Positions 25,448 through 33,936 of a stretch of DNA of 64,000 nt are shown one piece after another (within the stretch, counting starts at the first letter, position 1; every line of letters begins with the position of its first letter). The position numbers and the translations under genes were made by a program. The stretch is from Naasia lichenicola (GTDB lineage: Bacteria; Actinomycetota; Actinomycetes; Actinomycetales; Microbacteriaceae). The stretch is taken from positions 124,001 to 188,000 of the forward strand of contig NZ_SSSM01000006.1 in assembly GCF_004801885.1 (NCBI RefSeq), read 5' to 3'. Under the pieces are notes generated by a model. That model saw only the letters and a list, made by a program, of their open reading frames with translations. It was not told the DNA's origin and searched no databases.

Positions 25448-26788
25448 CTACTCCGGGTCGCGGAGCAGCTCTTCGAGCGCCTGATCCATGTCGTCGCCGT
25501 CGCCGCCCTCGCCCTGGAGGCGCCGCACGAGCGCCTCGGGGTCGTCGATGTCGGCGGCCGTCGGCAGCAGGTCGGGATGCGACCACAGCTCGTCGCGCTT
25601 GTCCGCGCCCATCGTGTCGGTGACGATCTGCCACATCCTGGCCGCCTCGCGGAGCCGCCGCGGTCTCAGCTCCAGCCCGACGAGGGTGGCGAACGCCGAC
25701 TCCGCGGGGCCGCCTGTCGCCCGGCGTCGGCGGACGGACTCGCCGATCGCGTCCGACCTGGGCAGTCGCGCGGTGGCGTGCGCGGTCACGACGTCGACCC
25801 ACCCCTCGACGAGCGCGAGCATGGTCTCGAGCCGGGCGAGCGCGGCTAGCTGCTGCTCGCTCTTCGGCATGATCAGGTCGCCCCGCGTGAGGGCCGCCTG
25901 CAGCTCCTCCGGATTGCTGGGGTCGAAGCTCTGCACGAGGCTCTCGACGGCGGACGTGTCGATGCTGATCCCTCGGGCGAACTCGGTGATCGAGGTGATG
26001 AGCTGCAGCCGGAGCCAGCGCGCGTGCTTGAACAGTCGGGCATGCGCCAGCTCGCGAACCGCCAGGTACAGCGCGATCTGGTCCTGGGGGATGTCGAGTC
26101 CCTCGCCGAACGAGCCGAGGTTCTGGGGGAGCAGCGCCGCACGCTCCTCGAGCAGAGGGATGCCGACGTCGCCGCCCGACACCACCTCACTGCTCAGCTG
26201 GCCGACGACCTGGCCGAGCTGGAAGGCGAACAGCGTGCCGCCGACGCCCTTGACAAGGCGGCTGGCGTCCTGGAACATGCCGCCCATCTCGCTCAGCTCC
26301 TCCGGAGCCTGCTCCCGGAGGAGTCGGGTCAGCACATCGGAGATGCCCGTGGCCACCGGCTCGGCGAGCTGGCTCCAGAACGGCATGGTCTGCTGGATCC
26401 ACTCCACGCGGGTCATCAGCTTGGCGGGTTCGACGAGCTGGGAGATGACGGTCGACTCGTCGAGCCAGAGGCCGGCCACGTTGATCGCCTGATCGAGATC
26501 GCCGCGCTGCTGGTCGGTGGGCGTGAAGCTGGTCTGCTTCGCGAACTCCACCGCCTGATCGGTGGCCAGCTTCCAGTTGATCCCGTCGCCGGCGTTCGCC
26601 AAGGCGCCCTGGAACTGGCTGATCAGCCTCGAGATCCCCGCAGCGTCGCCGGGCAGGCCGGGAAGTCCGACGAGCTTGGACGGATCGATGCCGCCCTCGC
26701 CGCTCATGATCTGGCGAAGCATCTCGCGCAGCTCTTCCTCCTGGTCGCGAGGATCGCGCTCGGCGTCGTCCGCCGCACCTTCCGCCAT
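25448..26788 (-). CDS. DUF2342 zinc-dependent metalloprotease family protein
   Basis: 446 residues, first 25 acidic. The middle carries the family segment LAVRELAHARLFKHARWLR with ELAH supplying a Glu and His at the presumed metal site, followed by helical repeats and a C-terminal TDTMGADKRDELWSHPDLLPTAADIDDPE. AAGGAG lies eight bases before ATG 26788. Members are also labelled coenzyme F420 biosynthesis-associated hydrolase; neither activity can be proven from this sequence. It is divergent from the PDZ-Lon protease, and both could belong to one envelope or proteolysis module (compare Rv3194c-Rv3195, from memory). Confidence 0.85.
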   Translation of the reverse strand: MAEGAADDAERDPRDQEEELREMLRQIMSGEGGIDPSKLVGLPGLPGDAAGISRLISQFQGALANAGDGINWKLATDQAVEFAKQTSFTPTDQQRGDLDQAINVAGLWLDESTVISQLVEPAKLMTRVEWIQQTMPFWSQLAEPVATGISDVLTRLLREQAPEELSEMGGMFQDASRLVKGVGGTLFAFQLGQVVGQLSSEVVSGGDVGIPLLEERAALLPQNLGSFGEGLDIPQDQIALYLAVRELAHARLFKHARWLRLQLITSITEFARGISIDTSAVESLVQSFDPSNPEELQAALTRGDLIMPKSEQQLAALARLETMLALVEGWVDVVTAHATARLPRSDAIGESVRRRRATGGPAESAFATLVGLELRPRRLREAARMWQIVTDTMGADKRDELWSHPDLLPTAADIDDPEALVRRLQGEGGDGDDMDQALEELLRDPE

Positions 26789-27002
26789 GAGTGGACTCCT
26801 TCTCGTGTCGCCCGCTGAATTCCTACGGTAGTCGCCGCTTCACGCGGCTCAGAGGTTATTCGGCTTACAGTGAGGCCTGCTTCTTCTGCCCGCGGCGAAC
26901 ATCTCCGCACCGGTCCGGATCGCCGCGTGCATCCGGACGGCGGGCCATGGATGCGCGGGGATGCGCCCGCATCTCGACCGCCCCGTTGCCAGAAAGACTC
27001 GT

Positions 27003-28124
27003 GTGAGCCTCCTCGATCTGCCATCGACCGACGATCTCGACGCACCTCGCGAGCGACGCCCGCTCGACACCGTGAGCATCGGATGGGTGATGGTGCTGGT
27101 CGCACTCGTGATCACGCTGGTGCTCGCCCTGCTGCCGTCCGCGTATGTCATCGAACAGCCGGGGCCGGTCTTCGACACCCTCGGCGTCTCGAACGACGAC
27201 TCGGGCGACGCCGTCCCGCTGATCGACATCCCCTCCGAGACCACCTACGACACCACGGGGTCGCTCGATCTGCTCACCGTGTCGATCGTCGGATCTCCCG
27301 GGAGCACGCCTCGGCTGCTCGACCTCGCCCTCGCCTGGTTCGACCCCAGCAAGTCCATCCAGCCGCTCGAGTCGATCTATCCGGTCGGCGTCTCCTCGAC
27401 GGATCGGAGCGAGGAGAGCCGCATCCAGATGGAGAACTCGCAGAAGGAAGCCGTGGCCGCCGCCCTCACCGAGCTCGGCTACGACATTCCCAGCACGATC
27501 ACCGTGCTCGCGATCAGCGACGGCACGTCTGCGGCGGATGTCCTCGAGATCGACGATCAGATCGTCAGCGTCGACGGCGAGGATGTGGCGAACCTCAGCG
27601 AGCTGCGCGCCGCGCTGAAGGAGCACGGCACGGGCAGCCCTGCCGAGGTGGGCATCCTCCGCGACGGCGACCCGGTGACCGAGGAGGTCACTCCTTTCGA
27701 CAGCAACGGCGCCACGGTGCTGGGCGTCGGCGTCGCGGCCGACTACACCTTCCCGTTCGACGTCAACATCGACCTGGCCGACGTCGGCGGCCCGAGCGCG
27801 GGGATGATGTTCGCGCTCGGCATCTACGACAAGCTGACGCCCGGATCGCTGACCGACGGCGCGACCATCGCGGGAACGGGCACGATCGACGGCGCGGGCC
27901 AGGTCGGAGCCATCGGCGGGATCCGCCAGAAGCTCTACGGCGCCCGTGATGCGGGCGCGACGATCTTCCTCGCGCCGGAGTCCAACTGCGACGAGGTCGT
28001 CGGGCATATCCCAGCCGGACTCAGCGTGTACGCAGTGGGGACCCTTCAGGACTCCATAGACGTCCTGGATACGCTCGGAGATGGCGGGGACGCGTCCGGA
28101 CTTCCCACATGCACCGCCGGGTAG
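27003..28124 (+). CDS. Membrane-anchored PDZ/Lon-type serine protease (YlbL family)
   Basis: 373 residues from GTG 27003 (ATG 26961 would add 14). One N-terminal membrane helix (VMVLVALVITLVLALLPSAY), a PDZ domain (about 155-240) and a Lon proteolytic domain. The Ser-Lys dyad is visible: Ser265 in DVGGPSAGM and Lys310 in GGIRQKLYGA. No ATPase domain. It probably acts outside the membrane on envelope substrates. UPF0182 follows after 10 bp. Confidence 0.9.
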   Translation: MSLLDLPSTDDLDAPRERRPLDTVSIGWVMVLVALVITLVLALLPSAYVIEQPGPVFDTLGVSNDDSGDAVPLIDIPSETTYDTTGSLDLLTVSIVGSPGSTPRLLDLALAWFDPSKSIQPLESIYPVGVSSTDRSEESRIQMENSQKEAVAAALTELGYDIPSTITVLAISDGTSAADVLEIDDQIVSVDGEDVANLSELRAALKEHGTGSPAEVGILRDGDPVTEEVTPFDSNGATVLGVGVAADYTFPFDVNIDLADVGGPSAGMMFALGIYDKLTPGSLTDGATIAGTGTIDGAGQVGAIGGIRQKLYGARDAGATIFLAPESNCDEVVGHIPAGLSVYAVGTLQDSIDVLDTLGDGGDASGLPTCTAG

Positions 28125-28127
28125 GCT
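28122..28127 (+). promoter_or_regulatory. -10 box of UPF0182 gene
   Basis: TAGGCT overlaps the stop codon of the PDZ-Lon gene and ends 7 nt before GTG 28135, so UPF0182 may have its own leaderless transcript. Confidence 0.45.
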
Positions 28128-28134
28128 CTGCTCC

Positions 28135-31053
28135 GTGACGTCCACAGCAACCGCGCCACGTCGCCGTAATCGGGCCACTCTGGCTATCGCCGCCGGCATC
28201 GTCGCAGCACTCCTCATCCTCTTCTTCGTGTTCGCCGGCCTCTACGCCGACATCCTCTGGTTCGACCAGCTGCACTACCTCGGAGTCCTCCTCACCCAGT
28301 GGGGCACGGGGATCGCGCTCTTCTTCGTCGGCTTCCTCGGCATGGCCATCCCCGTCTTCGTGAGCATCTCCGCCGCGTACCGGTTCCGACCCATCTACGC
28401 CCGCCTCGGCTCTCAACTCGATCGCTACCAGCAGGTCATCGAGCCGCTGCGCCGCCTGGCCACCTTCGGCGTCCCCATCGTCATCGGGCTCTTCTCGGGC
28501 GTCTCGGCCTCCACCCGCTGGGAAGCGGTGCTGCTCTACTTCAACCGGACCCAGACCGGCACGGTGGATCCGCAGTTCGGGATGGACGTCTCGTTCTACC
28601 TGTTCGATCTGCCGTTCTGGCACGGAGTGGTCGGATTCGCCTCCGCGATCGTCCTCGTCGCCGGACTCGCCGGCCTCGGCACGAGCTACCTCTACGGCGC
28701 CCTCCGCGTCGCCGGCCGCGAGGTGCGCATCTCCAAGGGCGCTCGCGTTCAGGTCGCCGTCACCGCCGCGCTCTACGCGGCGCTGCAGGCCGTGAGCATC
28801 TACCTCGACCAGTTCCTCACCCTCACCCAGGGCGCCGGAAAGCTGGTCACAGGAGCGACCTACGCCGACGTCTACGCGGTCATCCCCGGACGTCAGATCC
28901 TGGCGCTCGCCGCCGGGATCGTGGCGATCCTCTTCATCGTCACCGCGGTCATCGGCCGCTGGCGGCTTCCGCTGATCGGCACGGCGCTGCTGGTCATCGC
29001 GAGCATCGTCGTCGGCTCGATCTACCCCTGGGTCGTCCAGCGCTTCCAGGTGGACCCGAGCGAGGCCACGCTCGAGAAGGCCTACATCGAGCGGAACATC
29101 GCGGGCACGCGCGACGCATACGGCATCGCGGGCGTCGAGGAGACGACCTACGAGGCGAGCACCGACGCGACAGCTGGCGCCCTGCGCAACGACGCCGAGA
29201 CCACGGCGAACATCCGCATCCTCGACCCCGCCATCGTCTCGCCGTCGTTCGGCCAGCTCGAGCAGTTCAAGCAGTACTACCTGTTCTCCAACGATCTCGA
29301 CGTCGACCGCTACACGATCGACGGCAAGACGACCGACGCCGTCGTCGCCGTGCGCGAGCTCAACCAGGACGGCCTCGGCGCCGGCACCACCTGGTACAAC
29401 CGCACCGTCGTCTACACCCACGGCTACGGCCTGGTCGCCGCCTACGGCAACCAGCGCTCGGCCGACGGCCAGCCCGTCTTCATCGAGAGCGGCATCCCCT
29501 CGAGTGGCGCCCTCGGAGACTTCGAGCCGCGCGTCTACTTCGGCGAGAACTCGCCCGCCTACTCGATCGTCGGCGGCCCAGAGGGCGCCGATCCGATCGA
29601 GCTCGATTACCCGTCGGGTGGCGGTACGGGCGACTCCCAGATCTACAACACCTTCACCGGAGACGGCGGCCCCAAGCTCGACAACTGGTTCAACCGGCTC
29701 GTCTACGCCCTCAAGTTCCAGTCGGAGCAGGTGTTCCTCTCCAACGCGGTGACCTCGAGCTCGCAGATCCTCTACGACCGCGATCCGAAGACCCGCGTGC
29801 AGAAGGTCGCGCCGTACCTCACGCTCGATTCGGACGCCTATCCGGCGGTCGTCGACGGCCGTCTGCAGTGGGTCATCGACGGCTACACGACCTCGTCGTC
29901 GTATCCGTACTCCGAGGTGCAGTCGCTGAGCTCGGCCATCGCCGACACCTACACGCCCGAGCCCGCCTATGCGGTGGATGACATCAACTACATCCGCAAC
30001 TCGGTCAAGGCCACGGTCGACGCGTACGACGGCTCGGTCACCCTCTACGCGTGGGACCCGACGGATCCGATCATCCGGTCGTGGCAGAAGGTGTTCCCGA
30101 ACACGATCAAGCCGGTGAGCGACATGTCCGCTCAGCTGATCAGCCATGTTCGGTACCCGGCCGACCTGTTCAAGGTGCAGCGCACGGTGCTGGGGACGTA
30201 CCACGTCACCGATCCGGGCACCTTCTACTCGAAGAACGACTCGTGGCGCGCGCCGAACGACCCGACGTCGCCGCAGACCGATCCCACTCTCCAGCCGCCG
30301 TACTACCTGACGATGAAGGTGCCGGGGGCGGATGATCCGTCGTACTCGCTGTACTCCACGTTCATCCCGAACCAGTCGGGCTCGGCGAGCCGGAGCATCC
30401 TGACCGGATATCTGGCGGTCGACTCCGATGCCGGGGCGACCGCGGGGGAGAAGTCTGCCGGCTACGGCAAGCTGAGGCTGCTCTCCCTGGCGGACAACGA
30501 TGTGCCGGGCCCCGGTCAGGTGCAGAACATCTTCAAGTCGGATACGAGCGTCGCGAACCAGCTGGCGCTGCTGACGCGAGGCGATACGACGGTCGACTAC
30601 GGCAACCTGCTGACCCTTCCGGTCGGTGGCGGTCTGCTCTACGTCCAGCCGGTGTACGTCAGGTCGAGCGGTGAGACGCAGTACCCGCTGCTGCGCAAGG
30701 TCCTGGTGTCGTTCGGCGAGAACATCGCCTTCGAGGACACTCTGGACCTCGCGCTGGATTCGCTGTTCGGCGGAGACTCCGGCGCGGATGCCGGTGACAC
30801 GGGCGTGCCCTCGGACACGACTCCGGGCGACGGCACCGACACGGGCACCGATGGCGGAACGGACGGCGGAACGGATGGCGGTACAACCACGCCGGAGACC
30901 AACGCCGCACTGACCGCAGCTCTCGCCGACGCCAACCAGGCTCTGCAGGACCGTCAGGCGGCCTATGCGGCCAACGACCTGGTCGCGGCCGCGCAGGCTG
31001 ACCAGCGTCTCCAGGCAGCCATCACCGCAGCGCTGGCGGCCTCCGCCGGCTGA
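28135..31053 (+). CDS. UPF0182 family large membrane protein
   Basis: 972 residues from GTG 28135. About seven membrane helices fill residues 20-310 (first: TLAIAAGIVAALLILFFVFAG), with the family motif LWFDQLHYLGVL; a long extracytoplasmic domain follows. The C-terminus has an Asp/Gly/Thr low-complexity linker with DGGT repeats, then a helical tail rich in Ala and Gln (QALQDRQAAYAANDLVAAAQ). Function unknown; conserved across actinobacteria next to the PDZ-Lon protease. A 17-bp terminator hairpin follows. Confidence 0.92.
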   Translation: MTSTATAPRRRNRATLAIAAGIVAALLILFFVFAGLYADILWFDQLHYLGVLLTQWGTGIALFFVGFLGMAIPVFVSISAAYRFRPIYARLGSQLDRYQQVIEPLRRLATFGVPIVIGLFSGVSASTRWEAVLLYFNRTQTGTVDPQFGMDVSFYLFDLPFWHGVVGFASAIVLVAGLAGLGTSYLYGALRVAGREVRISKGARVQVAVTAALYAALQAVSIYLDQFLTLTQGAGKLVTGATYADVYAVIPGRQILALAAGIVAILFIVTAVIGRWRLPLIGTALLVIASIVVGSIYPWVVQRFQVDPSEATLEKAYIERNIAGTRDAYGIAGVEETTYEASTDATAGALRNDAETTANIRILDPAIVSPSFGQLEQFKQYYLFSNDLDVDRYTIDGKTTDAVVAVRELNQDGLGAGTTWYNRTVVYTHGYGLVAAYGNQRSADGQPVFIESGIPSSGALGDFEPRVYFGENSPAYSIVGGPEGADPIELDYPSGGGTGDSQIYNTFTGDGGPKLDNWFNRLVYALKFQSEQVFLSNAVTSSSQILYDRDPKTRVQKVAPYLTLDSDAYPAVVDGRLQWVIDGYTTSSSYPYSEVQSLSSAIADTYTPEPAYAVDDINYIRNSVKATVDAYDGSVTLYAWDPTDPIIRSWQKVFPNTIKPVSDMSAQLISHVRYPADLFKVQRTVLGTYHVTDPGTFYSKNDSWRAPNDPTSPQTDPTLQPPYYLTMKVPGADDPSYSLYSTFIPNQSGSASRSILTGYLAVDSDAGATAGEKSAGYGKLRLLSLADNDVPGPGQVQNIFKSDTSVANQLALLTRGDTTVDYGNLLTLPVGGGLLYVQPVYVRSSGETQYPLLRKVLVSFGENIAFEDTLDLALDSLFGGDSGADAGDTGVPSDTTPGDGTDTGTDGGTDGGTDGGTTTPETNAALTAALADANQALQDRQAAYAANDLVAAAQADQRLQAAITAALAASAG

Positions 31054-31075
31054 CCTTCGGGCGAGTGATTTCGAG

Positions 31076-31114
31076 ATGGACGCGGATCAGGCATTTGGCC
31101 TGATCCGCGTCCAT
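31076..31114 (+). terminator. Long perfect hairpin terminator
   Basis: Arms ATGGACGCGGATCAGGC (31076-31092) and exact complement (31098-31114), 5-nt loop, then TTCCTTTGG. It begins 22 bp after the UPF0182 stop. Confidence 0.85.
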
Positions 31115-31153
31115 TTCCTTTGGCCGTCGGGTCGGTCGCCCGGTGAGCTCGGG

Positions 31154-31182
31154 TCGTGAGGCCGCCGGAAGTCTGGTAACGT
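31154..31182 (+). promoter_or_regulatory. Putative tRNA promoter
   Basis: TAACGT (31177-31182) lies 12 nt before the tRNA 5' end; a weak -35 TCGTGA (31154-31159) lies 17 nt further upstream. Confidence 0.4.
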
Positions 31183-31194
31183 TTCTCTTCGTGC

Positions 31195-31268
31195 CGCGGG
31201 GTGGAGCAGCTCGGTAGCTCGCTGGGCTCATAACCCAGAGGTCGCAGGTTCAAATCCTGTCCCCGCAA
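31195..31268 (+). tRNA. Initiator tRNA-fMet (CAT)
   Basis: 74 nt cloverleaf with anticodon CAT in CTGGGCTCATAACCCAG. Initiator hallmarks are visible: a C1xA72 mismatch at the acceptor end (CGCGGGG against CCCCGCA) and three consecutive G-C pairs at the base of the anticodon stem. The T arm is GCAGGTTCAAATCCTGT. The CCA end is not encoded (ACAG follows). A strong terminator lies directly downstream. Confidence 0.96.
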
Positions 31269-31274
31269 CAGAAG

Positions 31275-31309
31275 AGAAGGCCCTCACCGCAAGGTGGGGG
31301 CCTTCTTGC
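31275..31309 (+). terminator. tRNA terminator
   Basis: AAGGCCCTCACC pairs with GGTGGGGGCCTT across a GCAA tetraloop (12 bp including one G-U), and the stem extends further with flanking bases. Followed by TTCTTGCG. Confidence 0.9.
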
Positions 31310-31327
31310 GTGTGCCGATAGGTGGAT

Positions 31328-31381
31328 GAACTGCCATTCTGCCGCTTGAGAGGCGCTTCAGGCGGCAGAAGTGGGCAGTTC
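31328..31381. repeat. Dispersed palindrome family member 4
   Basis: Left arm GAACTGCCATTCTGCCGC (bases missing relative to the family), right arm 31361-31381 GGCGGCAGAAGTGGGCAGTT plus C. It sits between the tRNA terminator and the MFS stop at 31387. Confidence 0.88.
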
Positions 31382-31386
31382 ACATC

Positions 31387-32685
31387 TCATTCGCGGGGCG
31401 CGGTCGCCTCGGCTGCCGGCACGGGCGCCGGGGTGCTGCCCGAGACGTCCGCGGGCGCCTTCTGCCTCCTGCTCAGCGCCTGGAAGGGGATCGCGACCGC
31501 GCTGATCGCCCCGCTCACGGCGAGCGAGAACGCATATCCGTTGAGGTCGGCGATCCGACCGAGGGGCGGCTGCAGGGCGACTCCGCCGACGCTGCCCATC
31601 AGGGAGTTGAATGACAGCACCGTCGCGCGCTGCTTCGACGGGATGAGGTCGTTGATGTACGACTGCTGGACCGGACCGCTGATCGCGAACACCAGCCCCC
31701 AGAGGACGAGCAGGGAGAGCGCCAGCCAGAACGATCCGGTGACGCCGAGGCTGAGCAGCAGGACGGTGCTGAGTCCGGCCGAGAGCAGGATGGTGGTCGT
31801 GCGGCGCCGGAACCGGCGGGCGATGACGGGGGAGAGGGCGCCGCCGGCGATCTGCGCCCCCGCGAGGATCGCTGCAGCCAACCCGGCGACGGAGTAGGCC
31901 TTGGGATCGCCCCACAGCTCGAGCAGGTAGGGCTGCAGCGCGTAGAAGACGTAGACGCCGACACCTGCGGTGAACGGCGACGCGAGCATGAGGTACCGCA
32001 CCGGCGGATTGCCGAGTCCATGGGTGATCGACGAGCGGAACAGGGTTCGGACGGCTCGGGCCGGCCCCTCCGACTTGTCGGGCGTGAATCCGATGTCGCG
32101 CATCACCAGGAAGGCCACCACGAACATCACCAGCAGGATCCCGGCGCGGAGCAGGAAGGGCACGCCCAGGTTGGTCGCCTGCGCGATGGCGCCGCCGGCG
32201 ACGGAGCCGAGCAGCGTCGCGACCCCACCGACGACCGTTCCCTTGGCGAAGACGGGCTCGAGCGGACCGTCGTACTCCGACGCGCGGAGCGCGTCGACGA
32301 GCCACGCCTCGACCGCGCCCGAGAAGAAGGTGAATCCGAGGCCGAGCAGCACCGAGACCAGCGCCCACGCCCAGAAGGGCGAGTGCCACAGCCACATCAG
32401 CCAGTAGAGCACCGTCGCTCCGGAGAGGGTGACCGTGCCGAGCAGGTACGAGGCGCGTCGGCCGACAGTGTCTGCGACCACTCCGGTCGGGATCTCGAAG
32501 ATCACCATCCCGGCCGTGAAGAAGGCGTTCGCGGCGAACGCTTCGAGGTTGCTGAGGCCAGCGTCGAGAAGGAAGAGGGTGTTGATGCCCCAGATGAACG
32601 ACGACGCCAACGTGTTGCCGAGCATCAGGGTGAGGTAGGTCCGCTGGATGCGACGGGCGGCCGGGATGGCAGAGATGGTGCTCAT
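31387..32685 (-). CDS. MFS transporter
   Basis: 432 residues with about 12 hydrophobic segments. The motif-A-like loop GVVADTVGRRASY between helices 2 and 3 and the FAISGPVQQSYINDLIPSKQRATVLSFNSLMGSVGG region place it with drug-efflux-type MFS proteins. Substrate unknown. The C-terminal 25 residues are Pro/Ala-rich and cytoplasmic. Confidence 0.88.
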   Translation of the reverse strand: MSTISAIPAARRIQRTYLTLMLGNTLASSFIWGINTLFLLDAGLSNLEAFAANAFFTAGMVIFEIPTGVVADTVGRRASYLLGTVTLSGATVLYWLMWLWHSPFWAWALVSVLLGLGFTFFSGAVEAWLVDALRASEYDGPLEPVFAKGTVVGGVATLLGSVAGGAIAQATNLGVPFLLRAGILLVMFVVAFLVMRDIGFTPDKSEGPARAVRTLFRSSITHGLGNPPVRYLMLASPFTAGVGVYVFYALQPYLLELWGDPKAYSVAGLAAAILAGAQIAGGALSPVIARRFRRRTTTILLSAGLSTVLLLSLGVTGSFWLALSLLVLWGLVFAISGPVQQSYINDLIPSKQRATVLSFNSLMGSVGGVALQPPLGRIADLNGYAFSLAVSGAISAVAIPFQALSRRQKAPADVSGSTPAPVPAAEATAPRE

Positions 32686-32837
32686 CGGGCTGCGTGCGTC
32701 ATCTGTGCCTCCGAGCCCAGGCTAGTTCGCGGGTCGGGGCAGTGCGTCGCGCTCGATGCACCGCGCGGCGCGTCCGCCTCGTCCAGCGCTTCGCATCCCA
32801 ACCCGCCGTGATTCGGCCGGAGGACGCCTGGGCGACG

Positions 32838-32843
32838 TAGCAT
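32838..32843 (+). promoter_or_regulatory. -10 box of lipoprotein gene
   Basis: TAGCAT ends 6 nt before GTG 32850. Confidence 0.5.
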
Positions 32844-32849
32844 GCCCGT

Positions 32850-33398
32850 GTGACGCTGAGGCCAGGAGCCAGAAGGCTCGGGATCGTCCTGGCCTGTGTG
32901 GTCGGGATCACGGCTGCGCTTACCGGCTGCTCGTCCGCGGGACCGAACACCCCGACGGGCGAGGTCGTCTCGGCCGTGGACTGCCTGGCGCCCAACATGC
33001 GCTACTTCGCCGACTACACAGTGACTCCCACGCCATCGCCTGACCCGGCCCACCTGCCCGCGCCCGAGGCGGGTCGCACGCCGCCCGGGTTCGTCCCAGC
33101 GTCGGCGGTGCTCTGCTCGGGCGATGTCGTCGACGGCTCGTTCTCGGTCACCGAGAGGCACCTCTCCGGTCCGATGTCCGAGCTTCGGGCGGCCCTCGCT
33201 GTGCGGAGCGACGCGCCGACCTCAGGAGCGTGCTCGGCCGACTACGAGATCGTGCCCGAGCTGTGGATCGTCGATTCGTCGGGCGACTCGGTGCGGATGG
33301 CCTGGCCAGTGGACGGCTGCGGCAAGACCAAGCCGGCCACCCAGGAGGCGCTGGACAGGCTCGACGTGAGCCAGACGATCGTCCACACGCTTTCCTGA
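32850..33398 (+). CDS. Lipoprotein, unknown function
   Basis: 182 residues. Signal sequence LGIVLACVVGITAALTGC with lipobox LTGC (Cys27), so it is anchored to the outer face of the membrane. The mature part has conserved-looking cysteines (VDCLAP, VLCSGD, GACSADY, DGCGKT) that could form two disulfides. No family recognised. It converges on the DUF3052 gene with 11 bp between; a short hairpin covers both stops. Confidence 0.75.
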   Translation: MTLRPGARRLGIVLACVVGITAALTGCSSAGPNTPTGEVVSAVDCLAPNMRYFADYTVTPTPSPDPAHLPAPEAGRTPPGFVPASAVLCSGDVVDGSFSVTERHLSGPMSELRAALAVRSDAPTSGACSADYEIVPELWIVDSSGDSVRMAWPVDGCGKTKPATQEALDRLDVSQTIVHTLS

Positions 33399-33414
33399 CT
33401 GCCGTGCCGTCAGG
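33394..33414. terminator. Short bidirectional hairpin covering two stop codons
   Basis: CCTGAC (33394-33399) and GTCAGG (33409-33414), 9-nt loop. The left arm contains the TGA of the lipoprotein gene and the right arm the stop of DUF3052 on the other strand. Confidence 0.5.
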
Positions 33415-33841
33415 GGCGCTTGGCGGTGAGTGCCCAGTCGCGTCGATTCTCGCGACGCCAGACGACCTTGAGACCGGACCAGTCGACATCGAGCGCCGCC
33501 ACCTTGACGTCGACCATGCCCAGGGCCAGTGCGCAGTTTCGGAGCAGATTCTCATCGATATCGCTCATATGGCCCGCTGCCTTGCGCGGCCAAGCAGCCC
33601 ACACCGCGCCGTTGGGGTAGACGCGCTTACCCAGGTCGACCAGGCCTGGCATCACCCCGACCGCGGTCCGGTAGAAGGCGACCACGACATCGGCGGACGA
33701 CCCCGACTCGTCCAGCCAGCGGACTTCCGGAGGCGGATTCGGAACGGTCCAGCCGTCGGGCGCATCGACGAGCTGCGCAGAGGTGCCGGGTTTCAGGCCC
33801 AGTTTCTTCCATAGCGGCGTGCTCGCGTATCCCGCATCCAT
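33410..33841 (-). CDS. DUF3052 family protein
   Basis: 143 residues starting MDAGYASTPLWKKLGLKPG, then VVVAFYRT and the C-terminal NCALALGMVDVKVAALDVDWSG region typical of DUF3052. Small cytoplasmic protein of unknown function. TAGGTT lies 6 nt before the ATG. Confidence 0.85.
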   Translation of the reverse strand: MDAGYASTPLWKKLGLKPGTSAQLVDAPDGWTVPNPPPEVRWLDESGSSADVVVAFYRTAVGVMPGLVDLGKRVYPNGAVWAAWPRKAAGHMSDIDENLLRNCALALGMVDVKVAALDVDWSGLKVVWRRENRRDWALTAKRP

Positions 33842-33847
33842 AGGCAG

Positions 33848-33853
33848 AACCTA
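33848..33853 (-). promoter_or_regulatory. -10 box of DUF3052 gene
   Basis: TAGGTT ends 6 nt before ATG 33841; divergent from the amidase promoter 70 bp away. Confidence 0.5.
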
Positions 33854-33924
33854 GTGCCGGCCCCCGACACCCGAACCCGGTCGGAGAACGGTCATGCACC
33901 CTGTGTCGGGGGCATCGCCGAAGC

Positions 33925-33930
33925 TAGGCT
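33925..33930 (+). promoter_or_regulatory. -10 box of amidase gene
   Basis: TAGGCT ends 6 nt before ATG 33937. Confidence 0.5.
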
Positions 33931-33936
33931 GGCGCG

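Noticed and set aside
28021-30204. 727-codon open frame antisense to UPF0182
   Set aside because: Low-complexity Arg/Asp/Gly-rich translation; the UPF0182 frame has clear membrane helices and family motifs.
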